Below, piece by piece: positions 34,240-41,860 of a stretch of DNA of 64,000 nt (its first letter is position 1; the number at the start of each line of letters is the position of its first letter). The notes beneath the pieces are model-generated. The model was given only the letters and a program-made list of their open reading frames with translations, was not told the origin of the DNA and made no database searches. The position numbers were made by a program, and so were the translations under genes. Origin of the DNA: Burkholderia stabilis (GTDB taxonomy: Bacteria; Pseudomonadota; Gammaproteobacteria; Burkholderiales; Burkholderiaceae); contig NZ_CP016442.1 in the NCBI RefSeq assembly GCF_001742165.1, forward strand, positions 2,542,001-2,606,000, in the 5' to 3' direction.

Positions 34240-35355
34240 ATTTGGCGCGTAAGCGAGCCTCCCCTGCTCGCATTTTTCATACGCATGACGGACTGCTCCC
34301 ATGGACCGATCGCAACAGATTTCGCGCAATCACCAGATTCGCCAGAGCGAACAGGCTGAACAGTTGCGCGGTGTTCTTGGCCAAGCCCTTGTATCGGGTC
34401 TTGCGATGCTGAAACAGATTCTTGACGATATGAAACGGATGCTCAACCCGCGAACGGATCTGCGCCTTGGTTCGCTCGAGCGCGATCACCAGGTCCTTCA
34501 GCGCTCCTTCTTGCATCGCCTTGATCTTTCCCCGCCTGGCAGCGACGTGCCACTTCACGGCCTTGCCCGCCATTTCCTCGCGCTTGTCGACGCCAATGTA
34601 GCCCGCGTCGGCGAACACCTGCTCTTCATGCCCGTGCAGCAGGGCATGAGCTTGCGATACATCCGACACGTTGGCCGCCGTGCCAACCACACTGTGAATC
34701 AGGCCCGAGTCGGCGTCGACGCCAATGTGGGCTTTCATGCCAAAGTGCCATTCGTTGCCCTTCTTCGTTTGATGCATTTCCGGGTCACGGCTCTTCCCGG
34801 CATTCTTGGTCGACGGCGGCGCTTCAATGATCGTCGCGTCAACCAGCGTGCCTTCCTTCATCATCAGCCCACGCTCGCACAGCGAGATGCCAATCTCGTC
34901 GAACAACTTCCGTGTCAGTTCGTGTTCGATCAGCAGGCGCCGGAACTTCAACAGCGTGGTTGCATCAGGCACGTTCTCGATCGCCAGATCGATGCCGGCG
35001 AAGGCTCGCAGCGTGATGCTGTCATACAGCGCGTCTTCCAGTCCTTCGTCCGACAGTCCGTACCACTGTTGCACGAAGTAGATTCGCAGCATCCGCTCAA
35101 GGCCAATCGGCGGGCGACCTCGCGTGCCCTTCGGATAGTGCGGTTCGATGGCCGACAGCAAGCGCTGCCACGGAACGACCTTCTCCATCTCTTCCAGGAA
35201 GCGTTGGCGCCTCGTCACTCGCTTCTTGCCTGCAATTTCCGCTTCCGCGAAGCCGATCTGCCTCTTCATCGTCGTGGGTCCGTTCCGTGAGCTGTCTTCT
35301 AAACGTCCTCGGCTACGTCTGCGATGACCGCCGAGCCGAATAAATCAGCGTTTCC
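34146..35355 (-). mobile_element. IS5-family insertion sequence, copy 2
   Basis: The 1210-bp element has GGAAACGCTGAT terminal repeats and CTAG duplications at 34142-34145 and 35356-35359. CTAG is the preferred IS5 target. It sits inside the 3' end of the Rhs gene. Orientation is the same as in the other two copies. Confidence 0.95.
34277..35269 (-). CDS. IS5-family transposase, copy 2
   Basis: The 330-aa protein is identical in translation to the transposase at 19126-20118. All three DDE motifs are present and the frame is intact. Confidence 0.95.
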   Translation of the reverse strand: MKRQIGFAEAEIAGKKRVTRRQRFLEEMEKVVPWQRLLSAIEPHYPKGTRGRPPIGLERMLRIYFVQQWYGLSDEGLEDALYDSITLRAFAGIDLAIENVPDATTLLKFRRLLIEHELTRKLFDEIGISLCERGLMMKEGTLVDATIIEAPPSTKNAGKSRDPEMHQTKKGNEWHFGMKAHIGVDADSGLIHSVVGTAANVSDVSQAHALLHGHEEQVFADAGYIGVDKREEMAGKAVKWHVAARRGKIKAMQEGALKDLVIALERTKAQIRSRVEHPFHIVKNLFQHRKTRYKGLAKNTAQLFSLFALANLVIARNLLRSVHGSSPSCV

Positions 35356-35359
35356 CTAG

Positions 35360-35477
35360 AGATCTGTTAGCTAAAGATATTAGAGATCTGAGGCAAAACA
35401 CGAGTGCGCCCAACGAGTGTTTGCAACGCCTCATTGCTCTTAATAAGACGATGTACCCTGGCGCATTCAAGAAATAA
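35360..35477 (+). pseudogene. Severed 3' end of the Rhs toxin gene
   Basis: After removal of the IS and one CTAG, the Rhs frame passes from GTAR (codon 1504) straight into 38 further codons (DLLAKDIRDLRQ ... LNKTMYPGAFKK) and a TAA at 35475-35477. There is no stop in between. The native protein would be 1542 aa. The stop lies 25 bp before the immunity gene. Confidence 0.9.
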
Positions 35478-35502
35478 CATTTTGTTATAAGGAGCTTCAG
35501 TC

Positions 35503-35856
35503 ATGGATACGCAGAAATTCGTTGCCGATATCAAGAGATATGTGCAAGAGCAGGCGGTGAATGATCTGATCAAAACGTTTACCGCCCCGCCGGGCAAAAG
35601 GCCCCGTGCTCAATTGGTCAGGGTGTCAGAGTGGCGTGCGCAATTGAATAGCGATGAGCAACAGATACTGGACGAGGTGATTGCAGAATCAGTGAGAGTT
35701 GCTTTGTTTGGTCTCTTTGCGGTGATCGATGGTGCAAGGGTCGTGGACGAAGATGTCGATCGATTTATCATTACCGCTTTGAAGCATGATGGGGGCAGCG
35801 TGGTACTCAATGAGGATGCCGCCGTCGATCTTCATAGTGAATTTGCACCAGACTGA
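35503..35856 (+). CDS. Putative immunity protein for the adjacent Rhs toxin
   Basis: The 117-aa acidic protein (MDTQKFVADIKRYVQEQAVN) begins 25 bp after the native toxin stop, with AAGGAG before the ATG. Position, size and low GC are typical of Rhs immunity genes. I do not recognise the family by sequence. The IS now separates it from its toxin's promoter, so its expression may have changed. Confidence 0.8.
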   Translation: MDTQKFVADIKRYVQEQAVNDLIKTFTAPPGKRPRAQLVRVSEWRAQLNSDEQQILDEVIAESVRVALFGLFAVIDGARVVDEDVDRFIITALKHDGGSVVLNEDAAVDLHSEFAPD

Positions 35857-36253
35857 GGTTGACTGTTGCTGGTGCATAGTCGTCGGTCGTTGGGGGCACG
35901 CTGTGTAGCACCCCAACGTCCATGCTGGAGAACGGAGCGGACGCGATTCATCTAGGGGCTGCTGAGTCGTGCAGACCCGCGCGGATCGCTGGCGTTGTGG
36001 CTGTCTGGTTATCCGAGCTACATATATTGTCGTTGAGGATCAGCTGGCAAGTATCGTATTGAGTGCCACGAAGAAAGTCGCCATATTCGCTACTGATATC
36101 CCTCCGGGTGATGGTTGATGTCAAACCGATTGAAGGTTACCGAGCGAGTCGGGTATATGCGATTGCTGGAATAGATGATTGGAATGGTGTGATGTAATTT
36201 TTAAAGAATCTCTTGACAGATTCGGACTCGAAAATTGAATGGGGCGAATTGAC
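35857..36253. other. AT-richer intergenic region with a possible gene remnant
   Basis: No intact gene is seen. The right half has a short in-frame stretch, IEGYRASRVYAIAGIDDWNG, ending in a stop, and an overlapping piece VAIFATDIPPGDG in another frame. Together they look like a decayed small gene, perhaps an old immunity gene. Evidence is weak. Confidence 0.35.
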
Positions 36254-36847
36254 ATGGTTGCTTCGCGAACCGCTATCATAAGTTTTATTCTCCTGTCATT
36301 TGCGACAGCATCTTAGGCCGACGATTTTCGTCCCAGAGCTGCCGCAGCTCCGGACCTCGCTCATCCAAAGCTCTTCAAAGCCAACGGCCTGAGCTTCCAG
36401 CTTCCGGCAGACTGGCGGGTGACGGCAAACGACCGCCTTCAGGATACCGACGGCCGAGGCGTCAGCATCGAAGCCGACAAGGCCGCATTCGAGGTGTTGA
36501 ATCTGGACGTCGTCGTTCAGGTGTTGCGAACCAAGGTCGCACCTTCGTTCGAAGGTACGGCGCAGTACCTCTACCAGAGCCAGGTAGATGACAAGCCCAC
36601 GCAATACACCAAGCCGGACTTTGCACCGTTCATGCTGAACGACAAATATCCGGCGCTGGTGTCACGCTATACGCACAAGATCTTCAACGACGATGAGCTC
36701 TACGCACATCGTCTCGATATCGTTACGAGCAAGGTCTGCGGCAAAGGTTGGACTTGCGTTGTCTTCTCGTCGGGATTGGCCGCTAACGAGAGTGCTGTAA
36801 AGCAGGGTATGGCCAAGATCTATGAAACGATCCGCTACCAACCCTGA
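36254..36847 (+). pseudogene. Secreted protein gene with a nonsense codon at the signal peptide junction
   Basis: The frame begins at 36254 with a signal peptide (MVASRTAIISFILLSFATAS), then a TAG at codon 21 (36314-36316), and continues in the same frame for 176 codons (ADDFRPRAAAAPDL ... YETIRYQP). Downstream segments FKANGLSFQLPADWRV and SKVCGKGWTCVVF look like a genuine folded domain. A GTG at 36419 would give a 142-aa internal product without export. It lies in the immunity-gene array and may have been a periplasmic immunity protein. A sequencing error cannot be ruled out. Confidence 0.7.
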
Positions 36848-36859
36848 TTTTCAGCGTCG

Positions 36860-37201
36860 GTGACGGTCCACTTCTCTTCTCTCGACGCTGCGTTTCGGGC
36901 ACATCCGATCCGGATCGCAGACTGGGGATACATGCTCTGCCGAGAGGTCGAGCTCGCCGCATCGGGCGCAGCGTTTTTCGACGACGTAGAAGATCCTGGG
37001 TGCTGCCGGCGCGCCGCGTTTGCGGGAAGGGCCGGCAACCTGATCGTGTTGACCATTGACGTTGCTTCAACGTGTGACAGCGTGCTGTTTGCATGCGACA
37101 GACGAATCGACACCGACCGGATCTGGCGTGATGTGCTGCCAGACGAATTCTCGGAGTGGATCGATGCCTTCGATATCGTGTATTTCGGGCAACCGAGATA
37201 G
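36860..37201 (+). CDS. Hypothetical protein in the immunity array
   Basis: The 113-aa reading from GTG 36860 contains RIADWGYMLCREVELAASG and DEFSEWIDAFDIVYFGQ, which look protein-like. It could be an N-terminally truncated immunity protein. There is no clear ribosome site. It may be a gene fragment. Confidence 0.4.
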   Translation: MTVHFSSLDAAFRAHPIRIADWGYMLCREVELAASGAAFFDDVEDPGCCRRAAFAGRAGNLIVLTIDVASTCDSVLFACDRRIDTDRIWRDVLPDEFSEWIDAFDIVYFGQPR

Positions 37202-37368
37202 CGGATTGCTGTTCGTCGGGAATGCGCCGCCGAGCATCGGGCGACGCGCAATGTCTGCAACGAAAGATAGCCAGCCAAGCCCACCAGCGTGGAATTGGCA
37301 TAATCACGGCTTGCTGCCGCGATTTCTCGGCCACCCCGACGATTCACCCAGTTACAACTGCACTACCC

Positions 37369-37692
37369 ATGTCGATCTCCACCGCGACCGAAGTGTCGCT
37401 GAAGCACATTCTTGAACACCCTGGCGATTTCTCCGGATGGCTCTGCCTGCCACCGATGCCGTGGACGCTCGATACCGAGGGCATTTTCTCCGAAGACACG
37501 AAGGGCGCAGACACCGACGAAAACACGGCGCCCGTCATTGCAACCCAACCCGGCTGGCAGGTCACCCTGGACAGCGCGACAATCGAGGACATCGTGATCA
37601 ATGCACACGACCAGGTCGACGAACCGAGCGTTATGCAATTGCTCGACGCGTTCGTCTTCTATGTCGAGAACGACGCATTTATCCTGTTCTGA
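37369..37692 (+). CDS. Putative immunity-type protein
   Basis: The 107-aa reading starts MSISTATEVSLKHILEHPGD and is acidic: WLCLPPMPWTLDTEGIF, then an Asp/Glu/Thr-rich stretch, then QLLDAFVFYVENDAFILF. Small acidic proteins of this kind are common in orphan immunity arrays. I do not assign a family. Earlier in-frame starts (37156) are not supported. Confidence 0.5.
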   Translation: MSISTATEVSLKHILEHPGDFSGWLCLPPMPWTLDTEGIFSEDTKGADTDENTAPVIATQPGWQVTLDSATIEDIVINAHDQVDEPSVMQLLDAFVFYVENDAFILF

Positions 37693-37796
37693 CGATGGGT
37701 TGGTTGCGTAATGGTAGGCCGATGCATTGCCATGATTCGTCTGACATCGGGCTATCAAACAGAATCGGCAACGAGTGAACTTTGGGCGAGAACACG

Positions 37797-38234
37797 ATGA
37801 CGCTTCCCGATGATGTGCATGCCCATTTGTTGAAACAGACCGGTAATGTGGAGCGCGACGACCCAAAAGCGGTGCTCGACGCACTCGACCATCTCGGTAT
37901 CTTGCGCGACACCGAATTCGCAGTCTTCTATCTCACATACCAAGGGCCTTTCATCAGCCGTCGCCCAGTTGCAGAGTTGTGGGATCTGCTCGATTACTCG
38001 GGTATCGTCGCGTCGCTCGACTACGTGCGGGATCGCTATGAATTTCCGGACCACCTGTTGCCGCTGACGTCGGACGAAGGCGAGGGAATGTACCTGTACG
38101 ATGCGCTGTCCGGCGCGGTTCACGACTACGATTTGGGCACGCATGTCCGATTCATGGCCGGCGAAATCGATGCGCGCTGGGCGACGTTCTCGGCGTTCCT
38201 GATGTGGTATTTCGACGATACGGCTGCAGGTTAG
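37797..38234 (+). CDS. SMI1/KNR4 (SUKH)-like immunity protein
   Basis: The 145-aa protein (MTLPDDVHAHLLKQTGNVER) carries FYLTYQGPFISRRPVAELWD, LPLTSDEGEGMYLYDALSGA and WATFSAFLMWYF, the pattern of SUKH-superfamily proteins that neutralise polymorphic toxins. It is acidic and cytoplasmic. It lies in a run of immunity-type genes with no adjacent toxin, so it is probably an orphan. Confidence 0.65.
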   Translation: MTLPDDVHAHLLKQTGNVERDDPKAVLDALDHLGILRDTEFAVFYLTYQGPFISRRPVAELWDLLDYSGIVASLDYVRDRYEFPDHLLPLTSDEGEGMYLYDALSGAVHDYDLGTHVRFMAGEIDARWATFSAFLMWYFDDTAAG

Positions 38235-38288
38235 ATCGACCGCAGTTGATGCATTGCGACGACAGCCAGCGATGAACGATCAATACCT

Positions 38289-38612
38289 ATGCACTCGACA
38301 GATCTGGAGGTCCAAATCGAACACGCGCGCGAAGGTGGCACGGAAATCGTCTGTTCGGGGGGCAGCCTCCGATGCAACGATCCGTGCCGCGGAGACGGCG
38401 TTGCTGATCGCGTTTCCACCGTCTTTCGTTGCTTATCTGGCTTGCTACGGTGCGATCGAGATCGACTGACGTGTATTCGCCAGGCTGACGCACGACGAAG
38501 CCGGTGTACAGGGCGATGTCGTGAGCTTCACGAAGACATGCGAGCATCGCGATGAAACGCGCTGCCTATTACACTTCGGGCAAGCTTTAGACCGGAACAC
38601 CGCCTCACACTT
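38289..38612 (+). pseudogene. Decayed SUKH-type immunity gene
   Basis: The frame starts MHSTDLEVQIEHAREGGTEI. At a six-G tract (38357-38362) one surplus G shifts it; with five Gs it continues ASDATIRAAETALLIAFPPS then FVAYLACYGAIEID, a typical SMI1/KNR4 core. A TGA at 38467-38469 then interrupts the same frame, which continues RVFARLTHDEAGVQGDVVSF. Two lesions make a pseudogene likely. Confidence 0.65.
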
Positions 38613-38624
38613 GATGCGAATGAC

Positions 38625-39107
38625 ATGCACGACCACGAATTCGAAGTGATCTACGTCTACGCAGGCGCCTCCAGCGACGGGCATCCGGTTCACGAAGAAC
38701 TCCCCGCGCGCGAGATCGCCCCAGGCGACTACGAACTGCTGGCGTCCCCCGGGCTCACGCTGAATCTCGCCAAAGGCGACATCATCCGCATCGACGATCG
38801 CGATCGTCCCGCGACCGTGTTGAAGCGTGGCGGCAACTACTGCATCCAGGTCTACGGCGACACCATTCCGCACGACGAAATCGACCGGCTCGCACACGAA
38901 GTGGAGACCGAACTCGGCGGCACGCTCGACGGTCGCTACGGCGGCTCGCTTGCGCTATCGGTACCGTCGAAGGCCGCCGACGAGCGAATTCGCGCGGTAT
39001 TCGATGGCTTCACCGCGAGAACCGGTCTCGCGTGGTACTACGCGAACATCTACCGGAATTTCGAAGATCCCGACGACGAGACGTTGCTCGACTGGTGGAT
39101 CGACTGA
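38625..39107 (+). CDS. DUF4265-like protein, likely immunity-associated
   Basis: The 160-aa protein (MHDHEFEVIYVYAGASSDGH) contains ELPAREIAPGDYELLASPGL and LNLAKGDIIRIDDR, the DUF4265-like arrangement (a value entering a beta-rich domain) seen near contact-dependent toxins. It ends DDETLLDWWID. The start is uncertain, as the frame is open upstream into the SUKH remnant. Function is unknown. Confidence 0.6.
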   Translation: MHDHEFEVIYVYAGASSDGHPVHEELPAREIAPGDYELLASPGLTLNLAKGDIIRIDDRDRPATVLKRGGNYCIQVYGDTIPHDEIDRLAHEVETELGGTLDGRYGGSLALSVPSKAADERIRAVFDGFTARTGLAWYYANIYRNFEDPDDETLLDWWID

Positions 39108-39207
39108 TAACGGAACAGTACCGATCGAGCGACCGGAGCGACCACACGCCGAGCGCCAACCTGCTTCTCAATCGGGATAACTCGCCGCACGACAGGGAAA
39201 AAATGGA

Positions 39208-39582
39208 ATGAGCATGACAGACGATCCGTCGGCAATGCTTGCGCATCAGGAAGCTATCTGCACGCGATATGGCCTATCCGTCGTCGAACCTGAAGACATG
39301 GTCGCCGTCGCGATGTCGACGCTTGGGCGGATGCCTGTCTACGGCACGCGCATCGCGTTATCGGAAGGTGACAACATCGGCTGGTTTTTCCATTGCGGCG
39401 AATTTTCCGACGCCGCCGATTTTTACCAGCCGCTGCACGCCGGGCATCTGTCGACTTACTTGCCGTTGGTTCGACCGTACCTGAGGTTGCCGCCGGGTGC
39501 GCGCTTCATCATCGACGACACGGGCTACGAAGATGTCTGGATGGATTCGCCGGCCGACGACGCCTCGCGGGTAAGCCCTTGA
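39208..39582 (+). CDS. Imm33-like immunity protein
   Basis: The 124-aa protein has GDNIGWFFHCGEFSDAADFY, QPLHAGHLSTYLPLVRPYL and RFIIDDTGYEDVW, which I associate with the Imm33 family of immunity proteins. It is the last gene before a terminator that faces tssL. No partner toxin is nearby, so it is an orphan. Confidence 0.65.
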   Translation: MSMTDDPSAMLAHQEAICTRYGLSVVEPEDMVAVAMSTLGRMPVYGTRIALSEGDNIGWFFHCGEFSDAADFYQPLHAGHLSTYLPLVRPYLRLPPGARFIIDDTGYEDVWMDSPADDASRVSP

Positions 39583-39603
39583 TGCCCCACCGCGCGCAGC
39601 AAC

Positions 39604-39632
39604 AAAAAAGGACCGCTCAGCGGTCCTTTTTT
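39604..39632. terminator. Bidirectional terminator between the immunity array and tssL
   Basis: AAAAAAGGACCG (39604-39615) pairs with CGGTCCTTTTTT (39621-39632), loop CTCAG. A-runs and T-runs on both sides make it effective in both directions for the convergent genes. Confidence 0.85.
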
Positions 39633-39663
39633 CATGAAGCGTTGCCCCGACAACCGGCACCGC

Positions 39664-40446
39664 TCAAGGCAACGAAATCGTCAAATTAGCCGACTCCGGC
39701 CCGACCTTGATGACCTGCGAATAAGGCGCGAGCGCCTGCAGCGTCTTGTCCTTCAGATACGTGTTGAGCCCGACGTACCCGAGCAGCGCAACCAGCGCGA
39801 ACACGGCCCCAATCGCCCACACCGGCACCTCGCGCTTCAACCGGTGCGCAATCTGATCCGGCAACGGCCAGTGCGGCGCGAACGGCGCGCGCTTGCCCTT
39901 CATATGCGCGATCTCATCCCCGAGCCGCGCCGTCAGGTAAGCGAGCTTCTCCGGCCCCTCGAGCAGATATTTCCCCTGGAACCCGAGCAGCAGGCACATG
40001 TGAAACACCTCGAGCGACTGCAGCCGCGCCGCGCCCTGCGCGCGGCAATCCTCGAGATACTGGAAGAACTTCTCGCCCGCGAGCTGTTCGCCGAACAGCA
40101 CGAGCTGCAGCGGCCGGCGCTCCCAGTCCGCGCGGATCTTGAACTGCGACGACAGCACCATCTCGTCGACGGCCGCGCAGTACGCGAACTTCGCGCCGTA
40201 CACGTCCTCGGCGGCGATATTCAGCTTCTTCGCGCCGCGCTCGAAATCCGACAGGAATTCCTGGATTCGCGTGCTGAACTCGCTCGCGCTGTCCGGCTCG
40301 CGGCCGTTCTTGAGCAGGAACAGCATGAAGAAGCCGTCGTACAGCAGGTCGAGCAGCGAACGGGCCTGGAATGCGGAGTCCGTCGACGACGGCGTATGCA
40401 TGGGGGCCGGCGCGTTGTCGCCGAACAGGGAAGGCGCGTAGCTCAT
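39664..40446 (-). CDS. tssL: T6SS inner-membrane protein TssL (DotU/IcmH family)
   Basis: The 260-aa protein has the DotU cytoplasmic domain (LLDLLYDGFFMLFLLKNG, AAVDEMVLSSQFKIRADWER, GEKFFQYLEDC, CLLLGFQGKYLLEG) and one C-terminal membrane helix (about 209-230, WAIGAVFALVALLGYVGL). It forms the membrane complex with TssJ and TssM. Its ATG overlaps the tssK stop (40443-40446). There is no peptidoglycan-binding extension; the OmpA-like gene at 63533 may supply that function. Confidence 0.94.
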   Translation of the reverse strand: MSYAPSLFGDNAPAPMHTPSSTDSAFQARSLLDLLYDGFFMLFLLKNGREPDSASEFSTRIQEFLSDFERGAKKLNIAAEDVYGAKFAYCAAVDEMVLSSQFKIRADWERRPLQLVLFGEQLAGEKFFQYLEDCRAQGAARLQSLEVFHMCLLLGFQGKYLLEGPEKLAYLTARLGDEIAHMKGKRAPFAPHWPLPDQIAHRLKREVPVWAIGAVFALVALLGYVGLNTYLKDKTLQALAPYSQVIKVGPESANLTISLP

Positions 40447-41788
40447 GATGTGACCGCGATCAGTTCGAATTTCAGGTCATTGATGCCAGTCGGCGCGTAG
40501 ATCATCGCGGACTGGGCCTGCAGCATGCGCTCGTACAGCGCGCCGCGCGAATCGAGCGAGAAGTAGCACGCGCCGGGCCGCACCGGAATCGCGGGCGGCA
40601 CCTGCGGCGTGTACGAAAGCCGTACGCCGGGCATGGCCGACAGCACCAGCTTGTCGACGTCGTCGGGCGCGCCGACCTTGAAGCGGGCCGGCACCGCATC
40701 GACGAGCTCGACGCTCGGCATGTCCGCGGACACCGCCAGGTAGAACTCGGTCTTGTCGTCGATCTTGCCCGAATCGAGGCGGCCGAGGTGGAACGACGGA
40801 CGCACTTCGTCGAGCGTGATCGCGAAGTAGCGCGTCGAGATCACGGTATCGAGCAACTCGCGCAGCATCAGGTCGAGGCGCGCGAAGCTCGGGCCCGGAT
40901 CGTCGTGGCGGTACACGGGCAGGTCGGCGAGCGTGTAGCCCTTCGAGAACGTCATCAGCTGGCCCGCGAGGCGCAGCAGTTCCTGGAACAACCGCTCGGG
41001 ATGCAGCGACGCGTGCTGGTGCAGGTGCGCGAGCGTGGCGAACGCGGCGTTCGCGGTGTGCAGCAGCCAGAACGACGCGATGTCGCCCGAACGGAATTCG
41101 ATGATGTTCTTCGACGGCTCGCGGTGGAAGCCGTACAGCGCGTTCACCTTCGCCTGCAGCGCATCGACCAGCTGGCGCAGCCGCTGGTGCAGGATCGGCG
41201 AGGCCTCGATCGCGAGGCACGGCGGTACGAAGCTGTCGTCGATCTCGAAGCCGGACGTCGCGGTGCGACGCACGCGCACGAGCGGCACCGACAGCAGCTG
41301 GTCGCGCGGCTCGCTGTGCGCGATCAGCTTGACCTGCGTTTTGAGGAACGTGATGTCGGCTTCGGCCGCGTCGGTGAAGTTGTCGGCGACGCTCGTCTGC
41401 TCGCTGACGAAACGCGTCATGAAGCCGGCGGCCGGATCGTCGCTGTAGTTGGTGCCGTTCTCGCGCAGCGGGTGCAGCGCGAGGTAGAACACGAATTCGT
41501 TGATGCCGTCGGGCAGCGTGTCCAGCGCGATCGGCGGCGGCAGGTCGTCGGCCTGCGGCGCGGCGTACAGCGCGCCGTCCGGGAACACGAGCGCGAGTTC
41601 CGCCACCCGCAGCACGTTGCTGCCGAGCGCGTCGCGGTCGATGCGCACCGAGCGCACGCCCCAGTTGTACGGCTGGATCGCCTGGATGGATTCGAACAGG
41701 CGCGCCTCGTGGTACGCATCCTGTCGCTGAAAGTGTTGAGGCCGGAGGAACAGCCCTTCCCCCACAGCACCTTGGCCGAATAACTCAT
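40443..41788 (-). pseudogene. tssK: T6SS baseplate protein TssK with an N-terminal frameshift
   Basis: The gene should begin at 41788 with MSYSAKVLWG, but a G5 tract (plus-strand 41759-41763) puts the next codons out of frame (KGCSSG). Adding one G gives WGEGLFLRPQHFQRQD and then the normal TssK protein to 40443, 448 aa in total. As sequenced, only a start at GTG 41765 gives an in-frame product, lacking nine residues. TssK links baseplate to membrane complex and is essential for T6SS. Could be a true mutation or a homopolymer sequencing error. Confidence 0.85.
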
Positions 41789-41860
41789 GTCAAATCCGGT
41801 TAATGTCGCGTTGCGATGTAATCGATTTGTTCGTGCCCGAATTAAATCGCCAATTGTTAA

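Noticed and set aside
38357..41763. Phase variation by G tracts in the SUKH remnant and tssK
   Set aside because: The tracts are only five to six Gs long, common in this GC-rich genome, so simple mutation or sequencing error is more likely than programmed switching.
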